The notes under the pieces are model-generated. The model was given only the letters and a program-made list of their open reading frames with translations. It had not been told where the DNA came from and made no database searches. A stretch of 64,000 nucleotides of DNA, from the NCBI GenBank assembly GCA_028386065.3, contig JAKUCV010006872.1, positions 1 to 64,000 of the forward strand. Reading direction: 5' to 3'. The DNA is from Turnera subulata (Eukaryota; Streptophyta; Magnoliopsida; Malpighiales; Passifloraceae). A program made the translations under genes and the position numbers. Below, piece after piece: positions 10,185-19,175 of the stretch (positions within the stretch are counted from its first letter, which is position 1; the number at the start of each line of letters is the position of its first letter).

Positions 10185-10562
10185 CTATTGAGTTACTTGC
10201 TTCTCTAAATCTTTTACAAGCTTTTGCACGGTTTTCATGTGTGGGAACAGCTCTGCGCACGCTAGTTCGATTTTCGCCACCGCCGAGCTGATCTTCTTGA
10301 GCGAGAGGTTCAATTGCGTCAGCTTCTGTTGCGGAGTGTTGCTCTCAGCTACCGCCTTGCCCTTACGATCTTCAGCCTTCTTGCTGGCACGTTTCTTCCG
10401 TCGTTTTGGGGAAACGACCATGTGCTCCTTCAAGCCGATGATGTTGGTCTTGAACCGCTTCCTTGGAGGTTCCTCATCGGAGCTTGTCGGGAAAGCAGTG
10501 CCGCCGATGTAGCTGTTGTTCTCGGAGTCTGAGGTCGTTCGAGAATGGAGTGGAGAGTCCAT
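10185..10562 (-). CDS. Antisense gene 1 of element B: small basic, nuclear-type protein with C-terminal coiled coil
   Basis: A 125-codon intact frame on the opposite strand to the element. Residues 1-30 are Ser/Thr/acidic. Residues 30-75 hold strongly basic clusters typical of nuclear localisation signals (PPRKRFK, and SPKRRKKRASKKAEDRKGK). Residues 80-125 form a probable amphipathic helix with heptad-like Leu/Ile/Val spacing (LSLKKISSAVAKIE, TVQKLVKDLEKQV). The ATG at 10562 sits in a good plant context (GCCATGG), and TATAAATA lies 35 bp upstream on the same strand. AATAAA-like motifs follow the stop. No family is recognised. The features suggest a nuclear DNA- or protein-binding factor encoded by the element, possibly a regulator or anti-silencing factor; that role is speculation. 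Confidence 0.6.
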   Translation of the reverse strand: MDSPLHSRTTSDSENNSYIGGTAFPTSSDEEPPRKRFKTNIIGLKEHMVVSPKRRKKRASKKAEDRKGKAVAESNTPQQKLTQLNLSLKKISSAVAKIELACAELFPHMKTVQKLVKDLEKQVTQ

Positions 10563-10596
10563 GGCTGAGAGTGAGTGTCTCAGCTATGAGGTTTGG

Positions 10597-10604
10597 TATT
10601 TATA
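10597..10604 (-). promoter_or_regulatory. TATA box of antisense gene 1
   Basis: The minus strand reads TATAAATA about 35 bp before the ATG at 10562, implying a very short 5' leader. It lies about 145 bp inside the boundary of the 3' LTR, so upstream control sequences would extend into the LTR start. Confidence 0.55.
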
Positions 10605-10735
10605 AGCGGATGAGATGTCGCTTAAGGGTATAAGCGGTATCTCATGTTGAGTTTGGACACCTGGCAGAGTGTGCCAGAAGCTTATCGTGGTAGGACCCAC
10701 GGATAAGACAGAATTTCGGGGAAGAAATTCTTTTT

Positions 10736-10748
10736 AAGGGGGGTAGAA
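10736..10748 (+). other. Polypurine tract of element B
   Basis: AAGGGGGGTAGAA immediately precedes the LTR start TGTAACAGCCC, the expected plus-strand primer of a gypsy element. Confidence 0.88.
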
Positions 10749-13700
10749 TGTAACAGCCCGGGTAAAATTTGGATTTTTACCGGGACTGTTAAAGTCGTTA
10801 TACAGTGATTTACCGAATGAATTAATCTTGGGTAATTAATTCAAGGTAAACCGGGAGTCGTTTTTCGAAACCGAGAGTTTTCCCGCGCTCGGGAGTATCT
10901 TTCTAACTAACCGAGCCTCGGTTTTCAGTTCGGGGAGTTAGACGATGCTCAGGAGAATTAATCGGATTTTCTGAGCCCAAGTCTTATTTTTGGACTCGGG
11001 ACCGGAAATTACGATTATGCCCCTGTCCTCTTCCCTTTTTTTTTCTTTTCTTTCCTTCTTTTCTTTTCTTCTTTTTCTCTTTTCTCTTTTTCCTTCTTCC
11101 CGTCGTCTCTCTCTTCCCGCCCGTGACGACCGCCGCCTGCCCCACCATCTCTTCCTGCCCCTCTCCCGTGAACCCCTGTCTGCCACCAACCCTCCCTTTT
11201 GTCTTTCCTTCCTCTCTCTTCCTTATCTCCTCTTCCTCTCCACCAAACACATACACACCCGACACACCCTGCCGAGCCCCCTCTCTCCCTCTCTCTCTCC
11301 TTGCCTTACCTTCCCTTTCCCTGCAACTCCTCCTCCTCCCCGCCGCTGTTTTTTCCCTGCAGCTCGCTGTCGCCCTGCTCTGCCGCGACGCCGCCTGGAC
11401 CTCGCCCACACCCGTCGCTCCCCTTCTCTGTTCCGCGTCGCCGACCAGACGAGGAGGGCCGCCGCTTCCTCCTCTACTCATGTTGCCTCTGCCCTCTTCC
11501 CCTTCCTCCAGAAAGACGACGCCGCCGCCGATCTACGCTTCTCCTCAGACCGCCGCCCAAACCTTCCCCGTCGCCCCGCCGATCTCTTCTCTCCCTTTTG
11601 CGCGCGCCGCCGTCAGGGTAAGAGCCGCTGACGAGTTCCTTCTCTCCTTTTCTCACTGTTTCTCTTTTGTAGTTTGACTGTCTGAGTTTTTGAGTGTTTT
11701 GGGGGTGCTGCCAAGGTGGATGGTGACGATGCTGCGGACGTGGGTGGTGTTGGCCGGAACTGGGCTGCCGGGTGGGTGTTTGCTGGGTGACGAGCAGTAA
11801 ACGGTGGACATGGAGGAGTGGTGGAGTCGGGCCGATCGGTTGCTGAGTGTGGAATGGTGGATGAAGTTGTTGTTCTGCCGTGAGCAGTGTCTCTGGCCGG
11901 ATTCCGGCGAGCCCGGAAATGGATCCGTTGGGTAAACCCGAGCCTATGACCATATGCATCATTAAACGAAACCCGAACAACGTTAATGAACCCAGACTCT
12001 TAATTTTTTTAATTAAAATAAAGATTTAATTTAATTAATCAAATACTAACCTTTAATTCCATTTATGTTTTGTAATTTGATTTATAATTTTATTGTTGTT
12101 TGGACTATTAAAAAGGCCTATAGTATTTAAATTCCGGTTTATTTAATTTATACTTGGACTGTTAATAATTAAAGGCCCAGTTATACTTATTTACTTGATT
12201 TAGTTGTCAAATCTAAGCTTAAAAATATAAATATGATTATCTATGAATTATAAACATATATGTATAAATGACTATATATATATATATCCTACTAAATTTA
12301 TGTTTAGCTAAATAATGAAGTTACATCTTTATTTATCACATAAATATATATATGGTTAAATGGGAACTATCTACTATATATGAATAAATATGGTTACACT
12401 ATATATACGTTTAATCTAGTATCGATTTATGTGTAAATATACGTGTATATATATATATATGTATTTTAGTATGTTTATGTTTTCCCTTATCGACAAAGGG
12501 CTAAAGGGCCGGGATATCGGCTTGGAGCTCGGTTTCGGTTTTCAACTTAAAGATCGAGTATGACTGGTATATCGATTAAAGAGGCTAACTTCATATTAAT
12601 GAAAAACATGGAAATAATAGGAATTAGACTTGGTATAAGACAAGCCGTGTAACAATTTCTAAAACCGGCAACATGCATAATCATCTTTGTTTGCGCATTA
12701 TAAGTGATTATTGTGTTCCTATATGTACATATAGGGTATCGAGGTTTGACCGGATAGCAGTTTCAGAGACACATCAGGTGAGGATGGATAACCCTTGATA
12801 TGTGCCTGTAATACTTTGTGTGTTTTGTTGTTTGGATGAATTACTGAGAGGGTCATTGTTGGATATTCGACTGTTATGGTTATTGATGTTGCTGTTGTTG
12901 GAATGTGTTATTGGTCGTGTGGATGTTGTGATGAACTGTTAACTGTGAATAATTGGTGTTATATGTATTGTTGATGGATATTTGGTAAAATGGAATTGTG
13001 TTGGTTATTTGACTGTTATGGATATTGTGATTATTGTCGGTAGACAGTGTTGTGATTGGATAATTGGAATAAACTATTGACTGTGGATAATTGAGAAATG
13101 GAAATTGGAAATTGGAAATTGGAATTGATATGATATGATGATATATGTGGGAAGTAGTGGTACGACCCGGTGGATTGAAAATTAATTTTGGGATGCTATG
13201 GTCGGTTACTTGGTTTGGTTACTTGATTTGGTTGGCATGTTGTTGCCTGTGGTTGGAGTATACCAAATACCCAGTGGTTCGGATATACCGAATATCCGGT
13301 TGGCATGTTGTTGCCTGTGGTTAGGGTATACCAAATACCCAGTGGTTCGGATATACCGAATATCCGGTTGGCATGTTGATGCCTGTGGTTAGGGTGTACC
13401 AAATACCCAGTGGTTCGGATATTCCGAATATCCAGTTGGCATGTTGTTGCCTGTGGTTAGGGTATACCAAATACCTAGTGGTTCGGATATACCGAATATC
13501 CGGTTGGCATGTTGATGCCTGTGGTTGGGGTATACCAAATACCCAGTGGTTCGGATATACCGAATATCCGGTTTTGGGATGTTGATCCCGGTATGTTATT
13601 ATGGGTTGTTGAACCCGGTGTGAATTGGTAATTTGGGACGTGGTCCCAGTATGGTAAGATTTGGTATGGTTCTTTGACCTGGCATCCGGAATTAATTGAT

Positions 13701-14357
13701 AACCTGGTACGACCCTAGCTTGTCCAGTGACGGGCCCAGAAGATAAAATTGGTATTAAAAATTAATAAGCATTCTTTGGTCTTGGCTTTGATATGATTTA
13801 GTAAGATTCCACTTCGTGCTGTTTGTTGTTGGATTCCTCTGTTTTGTTGTTTGTGTTAGATTCTTCTGTTTTGATGGTTGTATTACTTCGAAAGTATTAC
13901 GGTTGATTATATATCTCTGTTTATCTTTCGTCGGTGAACACTTCGGACTCACCCCTCGCCTGCGGGGTTTCATCCCGTAGGATGAGTTGTTTGTAGTGCA
14001 GGTACGTACAGGGCAAGCTGAAGCGTACCCTCGGACAGGACTCGGATCCAATAGTTGCATTGGGCTTTGCATATGTTGTCATGTGAGTCATAAGTCTTCC
14101 GCTGTGCATATTGTTGAGTTTTTTGCTGTGCATATGTTGTAATTGGGCCATTGGGCCGGATGGTTGTTGTTGTTGATGTCCCCGGGGTTCGGGTGACGAA
14201 TTCCATGTTGGGCCGAAGGGCCGGTTTTCAGTTTTGATATTGGGCTGTTGGCCAGATTATTGTTTTATACACTGTATGCTTGGGCTTGTGTTGGTTGGGT
14301 CGTCACAGTTCCGGCACGTGTTTACCGTGTACGGTAGATACGGGTCAGGGCGTTTCA
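10749..14357 (+). repeat. 3' LTR of element B (3.61 kb)
   Basis: The LTR runs from TGTAACAGCCCGGG to GGGCGTTTCA. The first 110 bp match the start of the solo LTR on the minus strand at 33386. It contains a pyrimidine-rich tract (about 11036-11370), a GC-rich part ending in a splice-donor-like CAGGGTAAG near 11615, an exon-like segment 12735-12777 between AG and GTGAGG, and five 68-bp units. Long reading frames across 10938-11980 follow from low-complexity CT-rich sequence and are not called as genes. Confidence 0.9.
13230..13569 (+). repeat. Five tandem 68-bp units in the 3' LTR of B
   Basis: Units start at 13230, 13298, 13366, 13434 and 13502. The copy number is the same as in the 5' LTR, so the array was already five units long when this copy was made or was copied with it. 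Confidence 0.95.
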
Positions 14358-15036
14358 CTATGCAAATAAGAGACATTATTATAACCGGTAACTAAAATTT
14401 AGCCTGCTAATGAACAGACATTGCTAGTCTGTTTCCTGATAGCAAAATTTTCAACCCACATAGTTCAACTCTTCTTGCAAGTAACAGCTTGACCCATCAA
14501 CCAATTTTGCAATCCATCCCCAATTTTACTTACAATACGAGGCCATTAGACTGGTATATATTCATAATGGATGCACCGTTATCTATCAAATTATGCATGC
14601 GTTTATCTATTAGCATTTTGCGAGTGGGTGTGAAGTTAGTTTTTCTTAGTCGCTACTAGCACATATCTAAAATTCTAAAAACTTTTAAACATTGCCACTG
14701 CTATATATTGATGAACTAGGCATTTTATATTGAGATTTGTGACATAAGTACAAGCTTCTAAGCACGAGGCTTACGGAGATAAATCATCAAGCGAAACAAA
14801 TAAAAGAGATAACAGATCAAGCTAAACAGCAAAGCCATGGATCCCTTCACCGTGAGTTGCTTGAAATCAGAAGCCAACCGATAAAAGAACAAACAGATCA
14901 ATCAATCAAACAGGCGTCCTATGCCACGACCTACAAGAAGAACCATTGGACACAAAGAAGGAGAAATGCGAGTTCCGATGAAGACTATCAAATATAAGAG
15001 AGAAGGAGAAAATAAACATGTCTACGTTACACACAG
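14358..15036. other. Flanking DNA, no gene seen
   Basis: Unique-looking AT-rich sequence follows the end of element B. No coding frame of note or repeat was found. The last nine bases, TACACACAG (15028-15036), are the left target duplication of the next element. Confidence 0.6.
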
Positions 15037-16087
15037 GGGAGTCCATATTTACACTCCTCTATTAATATCCGCACTCCAGTTTAGATTTGTTTGATTGCCA
15101 AAAGACCAAAGTATTCTTTACTACATTTAAGAGCTGATATGTGCTTTCTTCACTCGCATAAAATCTAGGCGATGATGTTCCTCTAAATTACAAAGGGAAT
15201 GGATGAAAGACAGTGATAAAACCATTAGTGAAGAATCCATCTGAAAATTATTACTTTCATATATAAATCTATTGCGTTTGGAAAAATCACAGGAGAAAGG
15301 CATGGAAGAATCACAGGAGAAAGGCATTGTTGGGGTTGAATTCTCTCCCACCTCCTTCGTGTCTCTTTAGATATTACGAAGAGAAACCCATAAAGAGTTT
15401 TTCTTGGAAGGATTCTCTGTTTCTCTATCTCTCAAGCGTTTCATCTCCATCTTTCCGATTTTAATTTAGCATTTTTCTATCAAATTTTTTATACTTATCC
15501 AATCTAACTCATCTCAAAAACAAAATTTGAAAACACCCAGAAGCAAAACAACCCTGATGTGAGCAAATCTGGTATTAAAATCTTCAAGTTCTGTCTTTTG
15601 TGATTTTTTGTTTTATATATAACAGTTGGTTAATTTCAAATGAATTTCAATATTACGTCAATTCATGTTGTTCTCCTCTATTAAGTACGAAGAATCCAAA
15701 TATTTTAGTATTTCAACAGAATTTTCTGTGGTTTTAAGGGTTTAAAGTTGACAAGGGGATGAAGAGCAGGTGCCAACTGCCAAATATGTTTGAAGCAATT
15801 AAAATAAAATAGTTAAAGGGTATACCAGTTAATCTTGGGTGTCTTGATGATGGTCATGAGAAGAAGAATCATTCAACGAATAACAGGTAATTATTATAAA
15901 AAAAAAACAAATAACAGGTAATGGATGAGTTTGATGGAAATAGGTGCCTGGTTGATGACAGTGAAAAACCTTCTTCGAAGGAAGAAGAAGAAACAAAACA
16001 GTTTCGGATATTTTCGTCATTCCATAACCAAACAAAATTAAAATGGGAGTGTGAATATTAATAAGTGGAGTGTAAATATGAGCTCCC
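15037..16087. mobile_element. Nonautonomous TIR element (MITE-like, Mutator type by target size)
   Basis: The left end GGGAGTCCATATTTACACTCC and the right end (reverse complement) GGGAGCTCATATTTACACTCC form terminal inverted repeats, with similarity continuing through TATTAATAT and CACTCC for about 50 bp. The element is flanked by a perfect 9-bp duplication, TACACACAG, at 15028-15036 and 16088-16096. The length is 1051 bp and no transposase is encoded. The 9-bp duplication and the GGG end suit Mutator-like elements; the family is inferred. Confidence 0.85.
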
Positions 16088-16096
16088 TACACACAG

Positions 16097-16434
16097 CCCT
16101 ACGCATCAAAGAAGAGCCTACCGAACTCTAACCGACGATGTAACCGCAACCTATATAAAAAAAAAAGTACAAGCTTTTAAAATAGACTCATTGTCCATCA
16201 ATATCCACAGAACAAGTTCCTGTCTGCAGATCCTGCACATTACTTTGCCCACCTGCATCTTTTCCTGGTTTATCATACTAAATTAACATACCTCGAAGTT
16301 ACCATGTCTAACATGCCATAGGTGGTTTACGCCAAACAGTTGTACCAACGCCACAAATTAAAAACTAAAACTGATAATGGACAAACAAAAACTAAAACTG
16401 AAACATAAACACAATCATCTCACCGGCCTTTCTT
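16097..16434. other. Downstream flank of the zinc-finger pseudogene
   Basis: AT-rich sequence with no coding frame. It lies 3' of the minus-strand reading frame that ends at 16435, so it could hold its 3' untranslated region. Confidence 0.5.
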
Positions 16435-17148
16435 TCATGCTTGCCTTTCTTCCTTTCCTCCTCCTCCTCCCCACTTCTTACCTTTCTTGCCTTTCTTACT
16501 CTCCTCCTCCTCAGCAGTAGCATTTGCTTCTATTTGGGGATTATAGTGGACCGCTCTGGCATGCACCTTCCTATCAATTAAAGTAGCAAAATATCCTGTG
16601 CATCCATCTATTCTACAGTAAAATCTCTTCTTCTTTGGAATATTTTTGTGGCCATAATGTGGAAAATCCTCATGAATCTCCAACAGTTTTCTGGTGGGAA
16701 AAGTAAGAGGTTTCTTATTCCCTTTTTCGTTTTTCAAAGGGTCCTTCAAACAACCCCAAAAGCAAAAGAATTGTCTTATTTTCTTCGCATATTGTCGCAT
16801 CTGAGTGGAAGAGAAAGGGGAGGTAGGGGAGGAAGACTTGGGGCAGGAGGGGTCGGGCATGCACTGAAAGTTAATGGTGTGTGGATTTGTTATACTAAGA
16901 GACTGCAATTATCCACATTCCACTGAATATCTCCTTGGACCTGGACCTGGACCTAGTGAAAACAGATTTGATGGGTACTCAGACATGGTTGAAAACAGAT
17001 TTGATGGATACTCAGACATGGTTGGTGGCTACATAGACAGAGACATTCCGAGAGAAGTTGCTGAAAAAATTGGTTGGAGTGGAGAAGACTCCAAATAAGA
17101 TGAGTACTCAGAAGGGGCCAAACAAGATATAACTGGAGGGTACTCCAT
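16435..17148 (-). pseudogene. C2H2 zinc-finger reading frame, broken by two stops
   Basis: One minus-strand frame of 238 codons runs from an ATG at 17148 to a TGA at 16435, interrupted by TAG at 17031-17029 and TAA at 16911-16909. The N-terminal part is Ser/Pro/Tyr-rich and has an 11-residue repeat (SEYPSNLFS) encoded by a 33-bp tandem duplication. Then comes a Cys-containing segment (FFCFWGCLKD) and a single C2H2 finger, C-x4-C-x12-H-x4-H (FYCRIDGCTGYF...HARAVH). The tail is acidic, then Lys/Gly-rich. It is the only non-transposon protein-like sequence in the window. It could be a decayed host gene or gene fragment, or two exons with unrecognised introns that remove the stops. The Ale-like element at 17345 sits 197 bp upstream of the ATG. 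Confidence 0.45.
16958..17023. repeat. Two tandem 33-bp units
   Basis: Units 16958-16990 and 16991-17023 differ by one base (GGGTACTC versus GGATACTC). The unit length is a multiple of three and keeps the minus-strand frame of the zinc-finger sequence. Confidence 0.9.
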
Positions 17149-17256
17149 GTCTACAAAGCGAGAGTAGCTTCCTGGATAAGTGGTAGTGTTGTGTGAAGTT
17201 GACCAAGAACGTTAAAAGTTTAGAGAGGAAGTGGCTGGGACCATATGGCCTGGGGC

Positions 17257-17322
17257 TGTGGGAGAGGTTGTCAATGGTGAGGCTAGGGTTGTGGGAGAGG
17301 CTGTCAATGGTGAGGCTAGGGA
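17257..17322. repeat. Two tandem 33-bp units upstream of the zinc-finger frame
   Basis: Two copies of a unit with the core GAGAGGTTGTCAATGGTGAG lie end to end, with a few substitutions. They are unrelated in sequence to the 33-bp units at 16958. Confidence 0.85.
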
Positions 17323-17344
17323 TGCGGGTGGGAGAAGGTGTTGC

Positions 17345-17527
17345 TGAACAGATTGAATTCCAGGATACCTAACCAGGTCATCCTGATGAGTATTTATATT
17401 AATGTATTACACAAGAGTTACACATATACAAAAGTCCTAATCGCACTAACGGATGAGGATGGTAACAACTAGGCTAACTACTACCGAGTGATAATAGAAC
17501 TGATCCTGAACTAATCCTTATCTATTA
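17345..17527 (-). repeat. 3' LTR of the Ale-like element
   Basis: 183 bp, 5 differences from the other LTR. Target duplication GTTGC lies immediately to its left at 17340-17344. Confidence 0.95.
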
Positions 17528-19175
17528 CTCCCCCTCAATTGGAGGGTGATTTTACAAAACAAGCTCAAATTGCTACGTAACTGGTTGAAAGCGGTGGAGC
17601 TGAGAGATTTAGTAAAAATATCTGCAAGCTGGTTAGAGGAGTCAACATGCACCACTTGGATATGCCCTTGTTGAATCTTTTCCCGAATGAAGTGCAAATC
17701 GATTTCCAAATGCTTCGTCCGTTGGTGTTGGACGGGATTGTTAGCAAGAAAGGTGGCAGAAAGATTGTCACAATGAACAACGATAGGTTGCGCCGGCAGC
17801 ACTCGAAGTTCCTTTAGAAGATTGCGCATCCAGGAGACATCCGCGACAACACTAGCCAAGGCTCTACACTCCGATTCTGCGCTGCTGCGTGAAACTGTGG
17901 GCTGCTTTTTAGCTGACCACGAAACAAGATTCCCACCTAGGAAAACACAGTACCCCGTAGTTGACCGCCTTGTGTCAATGCAACCTGCCCAGTCCGCATC
18001 ACTATACGCTGCTAAAGAACGAATTGATGTTGGACGAAGCAGAAAACCGTAGGTTCTAGTGCCCGCCAGATAGCGAAGAAGACGTTTTACTCCAAGCCAA
18101 TGGACTGAGGTGGGAGCATGCATAAACTGGCACACCGAATTGACTACATAGGAGATATCCGGTCGCGTGAATGTGAGGTATTGTAAAGCACCAACAATGG
18201 TACGATACAATTTCTGCTCATCGTGTGGAAGACGGACCCCTTGGTGGATGGACAAAGTCAACCGTGGTTACATCGAAGTTGATGCCGGTTTAAGATCCAT
18301 CAAGTTTGCTCGTGCAAAAATGCTATCCAGATACTTTTGTTGATGGAGAAACAGGCCTTCGTGTGTGCTGGTCACCTGGATTCCCAGAAAGTAGTGCAAC
18401 ATACCAAGGTCTGTCATAGAGAACTCCTGCTTAAGAAGAGCGAGCAGAGAACACAAGAGTGTCGAGGATGAAGCTGTGACAATGATGTCATCGACATATA
18501 ACAGTAAAAAGGCAGTCCCTTTGGACGAATGAAGAAGAAACAAGGAGGAATCAGAATGACTAACAACAAACCCATGCGCTAGCCAAAAAGATGCAAATCG
18601 CTGATACCAAGCTCGGGTCGCCTGTTTTAAACCATAAAATGCAAGTTGCAACTTATAGACATGATGAGGTTTTTCAGCATCTTCGAAGCCTAGAGGCTGT
18701 TTCATATAAACGTCTTCTTTCAAGTAGCCATTCAAAAAGGCATTCTTGACATCAAGCTGCCGGACATCCCATTTTCGTGAGATAGCCAAAGAGAGAATAG
18801 TGCAGATGGTTGCTGGCTTCACCACCGGACTATAGGTCTCGTCGTAATCCTCCCCTGCACGTTGAGTATAACCCTGGGCAACAAGGCGCGCCTTGTATCG
18901 AGCCAGACTGCCATCAGAATTGTATTTCCTGCGATAAACCCATCGTGAGCCAACTATATTAATATTAGAAGAGGGAGGAGGTACCAATACCCATGTGTGA
19001 TTTTTGATTAAAGCCTGGTATTCATCCGCCATAGCATGGCGCCAGTTTTCATCTTTAGCCGCTTGATGATAGGTTTTGGGTTCTGGTGTTTCCGTGGTTG
19101 TGGTGAGTGCATATTTCGGGTTTGGCTTTCGAATCCCATCACGCAGACGGGTAGTCATACGATGAGATAGTGGAG
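17528..19175 (-). pseudogene. Reverse transcriptase and RNase H (Ale-like copia)
   Basis: Reverse transcriptase motifs in order are WVYRRKYNSDGSLARYKARL, the QLDVKNAFLNG block, FYGLKQATRAWY and the catalytic YVDDIIV with both aspartates kept. A TAA at 18270-18268 interrupts the frame just after the reverse transcriptase connection. RNase H follows in the same frame, with AAYSDADWAGC, STTGYCVFLGG, SAESECRAL and the terminal DIFTKSLS. The domain is close to full length. The frame is offset by one from the upstream Gag-integrase frame; the shift lies in the hydrophilic linker near 19170-19205, close to G-rich runs. The polypurine tract (minus strand, TTGAGGGGGAG) is at 17528-17539. Confidence 0.9.

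Larger units (their letters stand above)
7159..14357 (+). mobile_element. Element B: LARD-like nonautonomous gypsy element with two antisense genes
   Basis: The structure reads 5' LTR (only its last 1155 bp remain, 7159-8313), primer site 8317-8333, a 2.4 kb internal region, purine tract 10736-10748, and a full 3' LTR 10749-14357. There is no gag, protease, reverse transcriptase or integrase in either strand of the internal region. Instead there are two antisense reading frames, each with a TATA box. Very long LTRs with no gag-pol fit the LARD class. The LTR start (TGTAACAGCCCGGG), the purine tract and the primer site resemble chromoviruses, so a Tekay-type element may supply its proteins (inference). 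The 5' target duplication is lost; 3' flanking DNA begins at 14358. Confidence 0.8.

Noticed and set aside
10938..11980. Several frames of 130-210 codons in the B LTR
   Set aside because: Low-complexity Ser/Pro/Leu or Arg/Glu translations of a CT-rich and GC-rich LTR segment; no protein family resemblance.
12230..12470. AT microsatellite stretches (TATATA runs)
   Set aside because: Simple sequence inside the LTR without further structure.
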